Shown here one piece after another: positions 22,695 to 30,426 of a stretch of DNA of 34,945 nucleotides (its first letter is position 1; each line of letters opens with the position of its first letter). The stretch is from the NCBI GenBank assembly GCA_905479815.1, contig CAJQOA010000043.1, positions 1-34,945 on the forward strand. The letters are read 5' to 3'. Position numbers and translations under genes: made by a program. Under the pieces are notes generated by a model that saw nothing but the letters and a program-made list of their open reading frames with translations, did not search any database and had not been told where the DNA came from. The stretch comes from an uncultured Psychroserpens sp. (GTDB lineage: Bacteria; Bacteroidota; Bacteroidia; Flavobacteriales; Flavobacteriaceae).

Positions 22695-23531
22695 ATGAAA
22701 AATATATTATTGCTAACAGACTTTTCTGAAAACTCCTCTAATGCTATACAGTATGCTCTAAACTTATATAAAAGGGATACATGCTCTTTTTTTATTCTTC
22801 ATGTTAAAAGTTCAACGTCTTACACGACTGATGATTTAATGTCATCAGGAAATAAAAGTATTTACGATTCGATTATTGAAGATGAAAAAAATAAACTCTC
22901 TTCTATCATAACTCAATTAAAGAAGGATTTTAAAACTGAAGATTTTCAATTTGAAACTATGGTTGACTATGATGTTTTAACAGATTCTATTAAACAGGTT
23001 GTAATAGCAAAAAAAATTGACCTTATCGTAATGGGGAGCAATGGAGTTACTGGAGCTAAAGAAATTGTTTTTGGTAGTAATACTATAAATGTTATTAGAA
23101 AGGTAGATTGTGATATTTTAGTTATCCCTGAAGGTTTTAAATACGAAGAGCCAAAGGAGATGTTACTTCCTTTAGATTCTCTTGATTCTATTAGTGGGAC
23201 TCCTTTTTTGAAGACATTAAAATTCTTGAAAAAATCACAAAGTTCTATACATATACTTCGAATTAATCCAAGTGGAATCATGCCAGACGAACAGAAAGAA
23301 GATCTAAATCATATCGCATATTTTTTAAAAGACACTCCACATAAATACAGAGTTGTAAATAACATATCAATTGATAATGTTGTGAATAGTTATATTCAAA
23401 CAAATGATATTAATTTAACTGTTATTATTGTGCAAAAAGAATCCTTATTTGAACGTTTTTTTATGGGGTCATCAACTGCTAAAATTGGAAACTATTTGCT
23501 AGTTCCACTACTTGTGTTTCATAGCGATTAA
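22695..23531 (+). CDS. Tandem-domain universal stress protein
   Basis: This 278-residue protein has an N-terminal UspA domain (about 1-145) starting MKNILLLTDFSENS and an ATP-binding motif G-x2-G-x9-GSN (GSNG ... FGSN). A second, degenerate Usp domain (about 150-278) lacks that motif. UspA proteins bind ATP and support survival during growth arrest or oxygen limitation; the exact target is usually unknown. An upstream ATG at 22659 would add 12 hydrophobic residues not seen in its four paralogues, and lies before the predicted transcript start, so it was rejected. The gene is the only one of the five Usp genes on the plus strand and is divergent from the polysaccharide locus. Confidence 0.88.
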   Translation: MKNILLLTDFSENSSNAIQYALNLYKRDTCSFFILHVKSSTSYTTDDLMSSGNKSIYDSIIEDEKNKLSSIITQLKKDFKTEDFQFETMVDYDVLTDSIKQVVIAKKIDLIVMGSNGVTGAKEIVFGSNTINVIRKVDCDILVIPEGFKYEEPKEMLLPLDSLDSISGTPFLKTLKFLKKSQSSIHILRINPSGIMPDEQKEDLNHIAYFLKDTPHKYRVVNNISIDNVVNSYIQTNDINLTVIIVQKESLFERFFMGSSTAKIGNYLLVPLLVFHSD

Positions 23532-23560
23532 ATAGCGTTTTGTTAGTATTAAAAATTAGA

Positions 23561-23595
23561 AAAGCCACTATAAGTTATTTATAGTGGCTTTTTTT
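23561..23595. terminator. Bidirectional terminator between convergent stress genes
   Basis: A 13-bp perfect stem (23561-23573 with 23579-23591, 5-nt loop) is followed by seven T residues on the plus strand (23589-23595). On the minus strand it is followed by TTTTC and further T-rich sequence. It should end the plus-strand Usp gene and, less strongly, the minus-strand hsp20 operon. Confidence 0.85.
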
Positions 23596-23614
23596 AATTC
23601 AGAATACCTTCAGT

Positions 23615-24268
23615 TTAATTCTCCTCATTTGTTACCACTTTAATATTAATGAGTTTTTCTTCTTCTAAAACAACAAGTGCTAATTTTACATAATCATTAA
23701 CCGTTTTTTCTATCGATGTTGGATCTGTGATATTTATATAACCTTTCCATATAAGTTCTCTATCTTTAGTAGGACAAATACAGTACATTGAAGTTTCTGC
23801 CTTGTAAACTTTAAATTCTTCGTAGTAATCTGTATCATAGAAAATATCCTGGTGCATTAGATACTCGTCCTTGAAACGACGATACGTTTCATCATAATTT
23901 TTGTAGTTCTTACGATAGGCGACTTTATCTTCTATACCAACTATTTTAGTAAGTAATATGGTGTCAAAACCATCTTCAATGAGCTGACTTTCTAAAGTTT
24001 CTAGTTCTGTTTCGGTCATTTTATCTGTCTTGCCAGCAGTGTCTAATACACTTAAACTTGTCATAGCCTCAGATCCTCTCAATTCTAGCTCTGTTTTAAG
24101 TTTTTCTTCAAATTCTAGCCTTGCAACTTTATCTGAAGTCAATCCAACAACCAAAACTTTATATGGCTCATATGTATCGATATTTGGATTTTTCCAACTC
24201 TCTACTAATTGTGTTGAAGAACAATTAAATAATAGAAAAACAGTCATTAATAATAGTGTCTTTTTCAT
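23615..24268 (-). CDS. Lipoprotein of unknown function
   Basis: This 217-residue protein begins with a short signal ending LLFNC, so Cys16 should be lipidated and the protein anchored in the periplasm-facing membrane. The mature part starts with SSTQLVESWKNP and a strand pattern (YKVLVVGL) followed by alternating helices and strands. I do not recognise a named family. It is the last gene of the hsp20 transcription unit, 5 bp after the helical 149-residue gene, and runs into a strong terminator. Sharing a promoter with hsp20 suggests a role in envelope stress or dormancy, which is inference only. Confidence 0.7.
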   Translation of the reverse strand: MKKTLLLMTVFLLFNCSSTQLVESWKNPNIDTYEPYKVLVVGLTSDKVARLEFEEKLKTELELRGSEAMTSLSVLDTAGKTDKMTETELETLESQLIEDGFDTILLTKIVGIEDKVAYRKNYKNYDETYRRFKDEYLMHQDIFYDTDYYEEFKVYKAETSMYCICPTKDRELIWKGYINITDPTSIEKTVNDYVKLALVVLEEEKLINIKVVTNEEN

Positions 24269-24273
24269 AGCAT

Positions 24274-24723
24274 TTATTTTTTTGCAATTAAATGTCTCAG
24301 TTTATCTTCTTTCTTGATGCTTTTGATAATCTCGAAAAGTTGCGTTTTTAGGGATTTATATTCTTTTGTATATTCTGAAATAGCTATGATTAAATCACTA
24401 TGTGCTTTGGTATATGCTTTTTCTTCTTCTATCTGGTCAATACCATCAACCATTATTTGAAGTTCATTTTCATGGATTTTTATAGCTTCGATGAGTATAT
24501 TATTTTGTTTTTGAGATCTATTAATGACATCAATAATTTCTTTAGTATCAGAAAACCTGTCAGAATCGATTATTAATGTGGTAAATGATGTTATTAGATC
24601 TTCAAAAAATAGATGTTCATCTTTTATAAATCGTAATTCAGATAGCCATTCTTGTGACGCTTGGTGCATCTCATCGGCACTTAGCCATTCTACATATTTA
24701 ACCTGTGTTTGTATAGTTTTCAT
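24274..24723 (-). CDS. Helical stress-cluster protein of unknown function (paralogue of 25341-25760)
   Basis: This 149-residue protein is predicted to be almost entirely alpha-helical, with no signal peptide or membrane helix. It shares a pattern with the 139-residue protein encoded at 25341-25760: an ELRF-x-K element, an LxTLII element followed by a charged helix, and a C-terminal SLKTQ-F...KS-K stretch. The two are probably distant paralogues. It lies 61 bp after hsp20, a gap holding a 10-bp hairpin, and 5 bp before the lipoprotein gene. A role as a small protein-binding helical bundle is likely but the partner is unknown. Confidence 0.65.
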   Translation of the reverse strand: MKTIQTQVKYVEWLSADEMHQASQEWLSELRFIKDEHLFFEDLITSFTTLIIDSDRFSDTKEIIDVINRSQKQNNILIEAIKIHENELQIMVDGIDQIEEEKAYTKAHSDLIIAISEYTKEYKSLKTQLFEIIKSIKKEDKLRHLIAKK

Positions 24724-24739
24724 TATTTGTTTTTTTAAG

Positions 24740-24778
24740 AGAAAGCAGAGTAAAGCCCCTCAACCTAATCTGCTTTCT
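24740..24778. repeat. Hairpin between hsp20 and the helical-protein gene
   Basis: A 10-bp inverted repeat (24740-24749 with 24769-24778) encloses a 19-nt loop in the mRNA between hsp20 and the next gene. On the minus strand it is followed by A residues, not U, so it is not a normal terminator. It could shield the hsp20 3' end or set the ratio of the two products. Confidence 0.45.
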
Positions 24779-24784
24779 TGATGA

Positions 24785-25234
24785 TTACAAAACCTCTATT
24801 ACTTTTTTAGGGGTTTCTTTAGCTTCCTCTATTTTTTGAAGATTTAGTTTTAGAATACCATTTTTGTAAGTAGCTTTTACATCTTGATTGGTATTAACTG
24901 ATACAGGAAGTTTTAAGGACCTTTTAAAGGAATTGTAACTAAACTCTTTACGAGTGTAACCTTCGTCTTTTTCTTCGACCTCTTTTTTCTTTTGACCACA
25001 AACATTTAGTGTGTTATCGTCTATAGTAATTTCAAAATCCTTTTTTGAAAATCCTGGAGCTGCAAATTCAATTTCATAGTCTTGATCGTGTTCTTTGACA
25101 TTCATTGCAGGCATCAAACTGTCTTCTTCTAAAAAGTCATGGTTGAAAAAATCATCGTTGCTTAAAAAGTTTTTAAGACTGTCGTTGTTCCATGGAAAAA
25201 ATCTATTTCCGTTGTTAAATTTAATAAGTGACAT
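24785..25234 (-). CDS. Small heat shock protein Hsp20 (alpha-crystallin)
   Basis: Hsp20 proteins are ATP-independent holdases that keep unfolding proteins soluble. This 149-residue protein has an N-terminal phenylalanine- and asparagine-rich arm (1-40), an alpha-crystallin domain (about 41-135) with the APGFSKKDFEI strand and the ATYKNGILKL signature at 121-130, and a short C-terminal tail with an I-x-V motif (IEV) of the kind used for oligomer contacts. It is the first gene of a minus-strand unit with the helical and lipoprotein genes. A TGAT-N4-ATCA palindrome and -7 box lie 38-80 bp upstream, so induction is expected to follow the same signal as the Usp genes. Confidence 0.93.
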   Translation of the reverse strand: MSLIKFNNGNRFFPWNNDSLKNFLSNDDFFNHDFLEEDSLMPAMNVKEHDQDYEIEFAAPGFSKKDFEITIDDNTLNVCGQKKKEVEEKDEGYTRKEFSYNSFKRSLKLPVSVNTNQDVKATYKNGILKLNLQKIEEAKETPKKVIEVL

Positions 25235-25271
25235 ACTATTAGAATTTAGATATTAAACTTTATTTATAGTT

Positions 25272-25314
25272 CTAAATTACTAACTAATTGTGCTTTGTAA
25301 AATGATAAATATCA
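25272..25314 (-). promoter_or_regulatory. TGAT-N4-ATCA palindrome plus -7 box before hsp20
   Basis: The palindrome TGATAAATATCA lies at 25303-25314 (plus-strand reading). On the minus strand TAATTTAG at 25279-25272 begins 30 nt from the palindrome centre. Predicted transcription start is near 25267 and the hsp20 ATG is at 25234. The -7 box deviates from TAnnTTTG only near its 3' end. Confidence 0.7.
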
Positions 25315-25340
25315 GTTTGATAATTGTTTTAAGGAAGAAA

Positions 25341-25760
25341 CTAGACGTTTTTAATTGTACTTTTTAAATACTGAAATATTTGTGTTTTCAAACTTTCAAG
25401 ATCTATAATAAAATTATAAGATTTGCGCTCTAATTGATTTTGTATTTTAATAAAAAATAGATCACACTCTAAATTATCGCATTCTATTTTATTTATGATT
25501 TCATTACTATGGGTATTTAATTCAAGTAATAAGCTTTCTATTGAAATCATATGTAAATCTATTTTTTTGTCAAAAATTATTAGTGTTTCAAATAGGTTTA
25601 TAACTCCTTCTTTAAAAATTCTAGCTTCAATTAAGAATTTGCAAAATCTTAATTCTTCCTCTAATGTTACTAATTTTAGTTTGTACTGGCTTACATTATA
25701 AAGTAATTCGTCAATGCCTTTGTTGCTATTAAAACTTCTATATTCTAATTGTGTTTCCAT
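25341..25760 (-). CDS. Helical protein of unknown function (paralogue of 24274-24723)
   Basis: This 139-residue protein is predicted to be an all-alpha, coiled-coil-prone cytoplasmic protein. It resembles the 149-residue neighbour in the hsp20 unit at several points (ELRF near residues 36-39, the LFETLII element, and C-terminal LKTQIFQYLKS). It starts 11 bp downstream of the metallo-beta-lactamase nuclease gene and is the last gene of that operon. No catalytic motif is visible. Occurrence of one copy in each of two neighbouring stress operons suggests a shared scaffold or regulatory function that I cannot name. Confidence 0.6.
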   Translation of the reverse strand: METQLEYRSFNSNKGIDELLYNVSQYKLKLVTLEEELRFCKFLIEARIFKEGVINLFETLIIFDKKIDLHMISIESLLLELNTHSNEIINKIECDNLECDLFFIKIQNQLERKSYNFIIDLESLKTQIFQYLKSTIKNV

Positions 25761-25771
25761 GGTTTCTTGGA

Positions 25772-27145
25772 TTAAATTATTACTTTTTCAACGTCAGTTA
25801 ATTTGGGGATTTTTGCATTCCACCCATATACATCTTCTATTTTTACTCTAAAAGCATCTAATGCAGTAGGTTCTCCGTGAATTAAATAGACTTTTTCTGG
25901 AATATTTTTAATGGTACTCATCCAGTTTATTAAATCCTGTTGATCTCCATGAGCAGATAAACTCTCAATATTTTTTATAGTGGCTTTTACTGGATAGTAT
26001 TTACCAAAAAAGCGAATTTCGTGTGCGCCTTCTTGTAGTTGTCTACCGCGAGTACCTTCGGCTTGATAGCCAACCAATAGGACTGTAGTTGACGGTTCGT
26101 CTATAAGTTGTTGTAAATAGGTAAGCACTCTTCCACCAGTGACCATGCCGCTTCCTGCAATCACAATTTTGGATCGCTTATCATCTATAGTGTCCCAAGT
26201 TTCTTTATACGATTGAATGATATTTACATGGTTGCACATCGCATTGTAGTCTTGCATAGATAATTTATGCCATTTTGGGAAACGTTGGAATACATCTATA
26301 ACATTGTTTCCCATAGGACTATCAACGAAAATAGGAATGTTTGGAATCTTACGCTCTTTATATAGTTTCCAAAGGATATACATTAACGTTTGTAGTCGTT
26401 CTACAGCAAAACTAGGAATGATTAAATTTCCTTTTTTATGAATGGTTTCCTTTATTATTTCAACGAGAATGTCCTCGACATTATCTTCAGGGTGTATTTT
26501 GTTCCCATACGTGCTTTCTATAAATAAGAAATCTGCCCATTCTGGTGTTTTAGGATCGTTCAATAGATAATCATTCTGTCTACCAATATCTCCAGAAAAC
26601 ACAAATCGTTTGCCATCAATGTCTATTTCTATAAATGTGGCACCAATGATATGCCCATTATATTGAAACCGATAAGAGATATGTTCTGATAGTGTAATCC
26701 ATTTGTCTTCAATTTCTACTTCAAATAGTTTAATTGTTTTTTCTGCATCTAAAATCGTGTAAAAGGGGAGTGCAGGCTTATGTTTACTATAGTTCTCTTT
26801 ATTTGCTTTGTTAGCTTCTTCTTCATGTATTTTGGCACTATCCTTTAATATGATCTCGGCTATAGCTAATGTTGGTGCTGTACCAATAACCTTCCCTTTG
26901 AAACCTTGTTTTGTTAAGCGAGGCAAATAGCCAACGTGGTCTAAGTGACCATGAGTAAGTAAGACGACATCTATTGATGATACGTCTATTGGGAGGTCAT
27001 TCCAATTCAATTCTCTTAATTCTTTAAGACCTTGAAACATTCCACAATCGATAAGTATGTTTTTTTCTGATGTTTCAATTAGAAATTTAGAACCTGTAAC
27101 CACTCCTGAAGCTCCTAAAAAGTTGATTTTTACAAATTTTTCCAT
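25772..27145 (-). CDS. Beta-CASP metallo-beta-lactamase nuclease (YSH1-like)
   Basis: This 457-residue protein has a metallo-beta-lactamase fold with the zinc motif THGHLDHVG (His65, His67, Asp69, His70), the beta-CASP insertion beginning FIESTYGN, the GSGMVTGGR segment, and the C-terminal SAHGDQQDL and IHGEPTALDAF motifs. Family members are RNA endo- or exonucleases related to CPSF-73/Ysh1. The start chosen is the ATG at 27145, which gives MEKFVKINFLGASG; a GTG start further upstream would overlap the preceding gene and add residues outside the fold. It is preceded 10 bp away by the ATP-cone nuclease gene and followed by a helical protein. Together they suggest nucleic acid processing during stress. 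Confidence 0.88.
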   Translation of the reverse strand: MEKFVKINFLGASGVVTGSKFLIETSEKNILIDCGMFQGLKELRELNWNDLPIDVSSIDVVLLTHGHLDHVGYLPRLTKQGFKGKVIGTAPTLAIAEIILKDSAKIHEEEANKANKENYSKHKPALPFYTILDAEKTIKLFEVEIEDKWITLSEHISYRFQYNGHIIGATFIEIDIDGKRFVFSGDIGRQNDYLLNDPKTPEWADFLFIESTYGNKIHPEDNVEDILVEIIKETIHKKGNLIIPSFAVERLQTLMYILWKLYKERKIPNIPIFVDSPMGNNVIDVFQRFPKWHKLSMQDYNAMCNHVNIIQSYKETWDTIDDKRSKIVIAGSGMVTGGRVLTYLQQLIDEPSTTVLLVGYQAEGTRGRQLQEGAHEIRFFGKYYPVKATIKNIESLSAHGDQQDLINWMSTIKNIPEKVYLIHGEPTALDAFRVKIEDVYGWNAKIPKLTDVEKVII

Positions 27146-27155
27146 AGTGATTAAT

Positions 27156-27995
27156 TTAGCCACATAATTGTGTGATTTCTTTAATGATTTTATCTTTTCT
27201 AGTTTCAGATACACCTAAATGATCTAAGTAAAAATTGTCTTGTATTAATTCTCTGCAAAGGACCACATCTCTACTGAGTAGAAATTGTTTTTCTCTATTA
27301 GTGAGTAGTGTAGAAACAGTTATTGGGTATAAACCCAATCGATCAATTCTATCTTTTAAGCCATTGTTTTTTGGGTAATCCCAACTTAATAAATCGAGAC
27401 CACAACAATTTCCATATTGTAGTGCATCTTTGGTAAATCTTGTATTTGTAACAACCCAGCCCTCTGTGAGCAAAGTATTTTTGTGTTTACTATGATCCCA
27501 ATTAGTTTTTATATCTTGATATCTAGAATTGATGTATAGCGGTATCTTAACATTGCATTTAAGGCCTTGTTCGCCATGAAATTTGCATTCAATAACTGTA
27601 GCACTGCCATTTTTAAAGGCAATAATATCAGTTTCATGAGACACACATTTACCTTGTAATATGATGCCAACCTCAGTTTTATATCCTGAATAATTTAGAA
27701 TAGCACTTACAAAGCGCTCAAAAGGAAAACCAGTTGGTCCTAGTTCATATATGGCTTTTTTGAGTTTGTACTTTGAAGCTAAATGACTTTTGTTTTTTTT
27801 AAGCAAAGCAAAAGCTCTATTGTAAATCTCTTTAGTTGAAATGCCTTGATATAACTCATCACGAACTTTATCTAGAATTTGATTTATAATAGTGTCATCT
27901 GCACCTGTTCTCTTTAGAGATGCACGTAATTTATCAAGTGAGAATTTAACTTTTTCACCAGATGACTTAATAATTTCTATATTTTGAATGCTCAT
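27156..27995 (-). CDS. ATP-cone domain fused to an Mrr/RecB-like PD-(D/E)XK nuclease
   Basis: This 279-residue protein begins with an ATP-cone domain (about 4-88), the nucleotide-sensing module known from ribonucleotide reductases and NrdR. A restriction-endonuclease-like domain follows (about 90-205), with an early Glu93 (FERFV), Asp123 in HETDIIAF and the E136-x-K138 pair in VIECKFH, the PD-(D/E)XK catalytic set of the Mrr/RecB superfamily. The C-terminal 60 residues are helical. The predicted activity is DNA or RNA cleavage controlled by ATP or dATP level. Such fusions have been noted in the literature on the ATP-cone, but the biological role is unknown. It opens an operon with a beta-CASP nuclease and lies directly after a terminator. 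Confidence 0.8.
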   Translation of the reverse strand: MSIQNIEIIKSSGEKVKFSLDKLRASLKRTGADDTIINQILDKVRDELYQGISTKEIYNRAFALLKKNKSHLASKYKLKKAIYELGPTGFPFERFVSAILNYSGYKTEVGIILQGKCVSHETDIIAFKNGSATVIECKFHGEQGLKCNVKIPLYINSRYQDIKTNWDHSKHKNTLLTEGWVVTNTRFTKDALQYGNCCGLDLLSWDYPKNNGLKDRIDRLGLYPITVSTLLTNREKQFLLSRDVVLCRELIQDNFYLDHLGVSETRKDKIIKEITQLCG

Positions 27996-28006
27996 ATTAT
28001 TGTTTT

Positions 28007-28044
28007 AAAAAAAACTGCCAAACGATGAAAATCTTGACAGTTTT
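28007..28044 (-). terminator. Terminator after the eRF1-like gene
   Basis: An inverted repeat with stem AAAACTG/CAGTTTT (28012-28018 with 28038-28044), extended inward by three pairs across one mismatch, is followed on the minus strand by eight U residues (28014-28007). It should end the Usp/eRF1-like transcript and insulate the downstream ATP-cone nuclease gene. Confidence 0.7.
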
Positions 28045-28079
28045 ATTTCACTAACTAATAAAATTATCGAGTTTTATAT

Positions 28080-28481
28080 CTACATAAAAAAGTCTCTTAC
28101 CCAAGCTTTAACTTGATTATCTGTCATGCTATCAGCTTTTCGTACTCCTTTAATTTTTGTGCTCAAGTGTTGATAGTTTTCATGTAGTTCTTTACTAAAT
28201 TTTTCATTTGTTCCAGCTGGACCAAAAATGACTAAAGCATCGGTATTATTGATTTCTTTAGAAATACTTTTAAAATAAGCTTTGAGTTGTTGTTGTTCAC
28301 GCTCTAAGTATTTACTATCATGAACAACATTTTGTGGACCACCCTTTTGAGGTGTTCCTGAGCCACCATGAACATTGTAATGGTCTATGTTGGATGAAAC
28401 GCTCTTTAGTGTCTCATTGCTGTCTTCTAATGTTACGATTAGTGCTTTGTTTTTGTCTAACCAAATTCCTGTATTTTTCAT
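28080..28481 (-). CDS. eRF1 domain 3-like (bacterial eRF1-related) small protein
   Basis: This 133-residue protein starts MKNTGIWLDKNKALIV, then has a glycine-rich, histidine-containing loop (HGGSGTPQKGGP), the ALVIFGPAGTNEKFSKEL element and a C-terminal KADSMTDNQVKAWVRDFF. The last two features match the C-terminal L7Ae-like domain of bacterial eRF1-related proteins as I recall it, but this is pattern memory and not a search. Those proteins are thought to act on ribosomes. It follows a Usp gene by 14 bp and is followed by a terminator. Co-expression with Usp proteins and proximity to hpf fit a ribosome-directed dormancy role, an inference. Confidence 0.5.
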   Translation of the reverse strand: MKNTGIWLDKNKALIVTLEDSNETLKSVSSNIDHYNVHGGSGTPQKGGPQNVVHDSKYLEREQQQLKAYFKSISKEINNTDALVIFGPAGTNEKFSKELHENYQHLSTKIKGVRKADSMTDNQVKAWVRDFFM

Positions 28482-28495
28482 TTTATATCTAGTTT

Positions 28496-29353
28496 TTAGT
28501 TTCTTAAATCATGCATTACTAGTATTGGAACTTTTGAGTGGAACGATATATCCTTGACTAGTGGAGTTGTTAACATACTTCCGAAGAAAGAGTGCTTTTT
28601 GTTTATAAAAGTAACCATGTCGCTATCTCTACTTTCAATAAATAGATTTACTGCAGTTTCAACAGAGTAGTGCGGCAAGTAGTGAAACTTATAATTTGTA
28701 CCCTCCAAAATGTCTTCAAGTAATTGTTTATTTGCTTTTTGTGCTTTGTCTAATTCGTTTTCTTCTCCAGAAACATGAAGTACTATAATTGTTGATTCAC
28801 ATTTTTTCGCAATGTCTGTTAGATAAATTAGTTCTCGCCTTTTATAATGTGTTTTATAACTCGTTGGAAACACTATTTCTTTTGGTAAAATTCTTTTAGC
28901 ATTTAAAGGAACGACTATGACTGGGCAATTTCTTACTTTTTCCATGACATAAATTGATGTACTCCCAAAAGCAGTTTTTCTTGAATGTGTTTCTCCTTTG
29001 GTTCCCATTACAATCATTTCAATATCCTTTTGTTCTACAACATCTTTGATTGCTTCAATTGGGTTGTTGAAAACTGAGATTGTTTTGAATTGATGTTTAG
29101 GGTTCTCATATTCACTCATCGCAATCATGTCATAGACCTTTGCTAATCCATTTTCTGAATGTAATTTTTTAGACTCATAAAGTGCACTTCCTGGATCCAT
29201 TTTCATTAAGCTATCCATGATGTTATTCTCAACAGAGAATACATTTAGAAGGTAAAAGTCACAGTGTTCATTCTTATATAATTCTAAAGCATAATGCAAA
29301 GCTTGAGTTGCATTTTTAGAGAAGTCTGTTGGAATCAAAATTTTATGTCTCAT
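28496..29353 (-). CDS. Tandem-domain universal stress protein
   Basis: This 285-residue protein has a first UspA domain starting MRHKILIPTDFSKNAT and the ATP motif G-x2-G-x9-GST (GTKG ... FGST) near residues 125-140. A second degenerate domain ends in the paralogue pattern HSFFGSMLTTPLV...VPILVMHD. The ATG at 29353 is preferred to a TTG seven codons upstream because it aligns with the other four Usp proteins. It heads a two-gene unit with the eRF1-like gene 14 bp downstream. A TGAT-N4-ATCA site and -7 box lie upstream. Confidence 0.88.
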   Translation of the reverse strand: MRHKILIPTDFSKNATQALHYALELYKNEHCDFYLLNVFSVENNIMDSLMKMDPGSALYESKKLHSENGLAKVYDMIAMSEYENPKHQFKTISVFNNPIEAIKDVVEQKDIEMIVMGTKGETHSRKTAFGSTSIYVMEKVRNCPVIVVPLNAKRILPKEIVFPTSYKTHYKRRELIYLTDIAKKCESTIIVLHVSGEENELDKAQKANKQLLEDILEGTNYKFHYLPHYSVETAVNLFIESRDSDMVTFINKKHSFFGSMLTTPLVKDISFHSKVPILVMHDLRN

Positions 29354-29375
29354 AGCTTGTGTTTTTAAATTCAAT

Positions 29376-29418
29376 TAAATTTATGGCTTTAACAATAGCT
29401 TTAAAATGATAATTATCA
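29376..29418 (-). promoter_or_regulatory. TGAT-N4-ATCA palindrome plus -7 box before a Usp/eRF1-like unit
   Basis: The palindrome TGATAATTATCA, perfect through its spacer, lies at 29407-29418. On the minus strand TAAATTTA at 29383-29376 begins 30 nt from the centre. Predicted transcript start is near 29371, 18 nt before the ATG at 29353. The palindrome lies just inside the 70-bp gap after the next Usp gene. Confidence 0.75.
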
Positions 29419-29423
29419 GTTAA

Positions 29424-30254
29424 CTATCTTGGAATGACTAAAAAAGGAACCAATGGGTGAAAGCCAATTTTTTTTATAACGGGTTCTTTTACAATAGTTT
29501 CAATGAAACTATGCTTATAATTCACCATCGCTAGCATGTCTACTCCTAACAGTTCAATGAAGTCATTTATTTCTTCTGTCTTTTTTGCATACTTAGGCAT
29601 AAAATGAAAACTAGTGCTATAATCTCTTAAATGGCTTTCTAATTTGGACATGTTAAATTCTTGAATACCATTAAGTTTGTCTTTAGAGAGAATACAAACA
29701 GGCATTATTTTGGAGTTATAAAGCTCTGCTAGATCTCTCAGTGAGTCTAATTCTTTATAATCGTAAACTCTACTATAATCTGTTGGAAATGCTATTTGTT
29801 TTGGCTCAACAAAATCAAACTCATCTGGTACTATTAAAACAGGACAGCCTTTTATTTTTTTTATGACGCGAACAGTATTACTTCCGAAGAAAAATTCTTT
29901 AGCTCCAGTAGCTCCTTTTGTGCCCATAACAACGAGATCTATACGGTACTTATCAATTGAGGATTCTATAGCGTCTTTTAAATCGTTTGAGTTTAAAATA
30001 ATTTCAAAGTCATGATTTGCATTAGCGTTTACTGCTTGTGCCATGTCTTGGGTCTCTTTAAGTTCTTTAAAAGCGTCTTGAGAAACGATCTCCATTAGTT
30101 TGTTAGAGATGTTAGACATGGTGGAAGTCTTCATTTGAGTAGAATGAAGAATATAGAATTTGCATTCAGTTTGGCGATATAATTTTAATGCATAAACAAT
30201 AGCACTCCATGCATTATCTGAAAAATCTGTTGGTAGCAGTATATGTTTCATCAT
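29424..30254 (-). CDS. Tandem-domain universal stress protein
   Basis: This 276-residue protein has a first UspA domain starting MKHILLPTDFSDNAW with the ATP motif GTKG-x9-GSN (GTKGATGAKEFFFGSN) and a degenerate second domain ending KHSFIETIVKEP...VPFLVIPR. Two consecutive ATG codons begin the frame; either may be used. It shares the GATGAKE stretch with the protein of 31847-32698, suggesting that these two are the closest pair among the five. It is transcribed alone, with a TGAC-N4-ATCA site upstream and hemN located further upstream on the same strand. Confidence 0.88.
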   Translation of the reverse strand: MMKHILLPTDFSDNAWSAIVYALKLYRQTECKFYILHSTQMKTSTMSNISNKLMEIVSQDAFKELKETQDMAQAVNANANHDFEIILNSNDLKDAIESSIDKYRIDLVVMGTKGATGAKEFFFGSNTVRVIKKIKGCPVLIVPDEFDFVEPKQIAFPTDYSRVYDYKELDSLRDLAELYNSKIMPVCILSKDKLNGIQEFNMSKLESHLRDYSTSFHFMPKYAKKTEEINDFIELLGVDMLAMVNYKHSFIETIVKEPVIKKIGFHPLVPFLVIPR

Positions 30255-30275
30255 GATAATTTTTAGTTCGAGTTA

Positions 30276-30318
30276 TAAAATTAACTGAGATTGTTAATGC
30301 TAACTATGACAATTATCA
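30276..30318 (-). promoter_or_regulatory. TGAC-N4-ATCA palindrome plus -7 box before a Usp gene
   Basis: TGACAATTATCA at 30307-30318 differs from the other sites by one base in the plus-strand left half-site. On the minus strand TAATTTTA at 30283-30276 begins 30 nt from the centre. Predicted transcript start is near 30271, upstream of the ATG at 30254. Confidence 0.7.
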
Positions 30319-30426
30319 GTAAAGCTGAATAAATATTACAGGATACAATTGAATGTTGTAATTTGTTTGTACTTGACGCTAAAAAATGTAAACTACTGTA
30401 TTAGTATTATGTAATATAAACGTATT

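Noticed and set aside
27146-27214. GTG start extending the metallo-beta-lactamase protein
   Set aside because: It would overlap the ATP-cone nuclease gene by about 59 nt and add residues outside the family fold.
29354-29374. TTG start adding seven residues to the Usp of 28496-29353
   Set aside because: The ATG at 29353 aligns with the paralogues, and the TTG would lie almost at the predicted transcript start.
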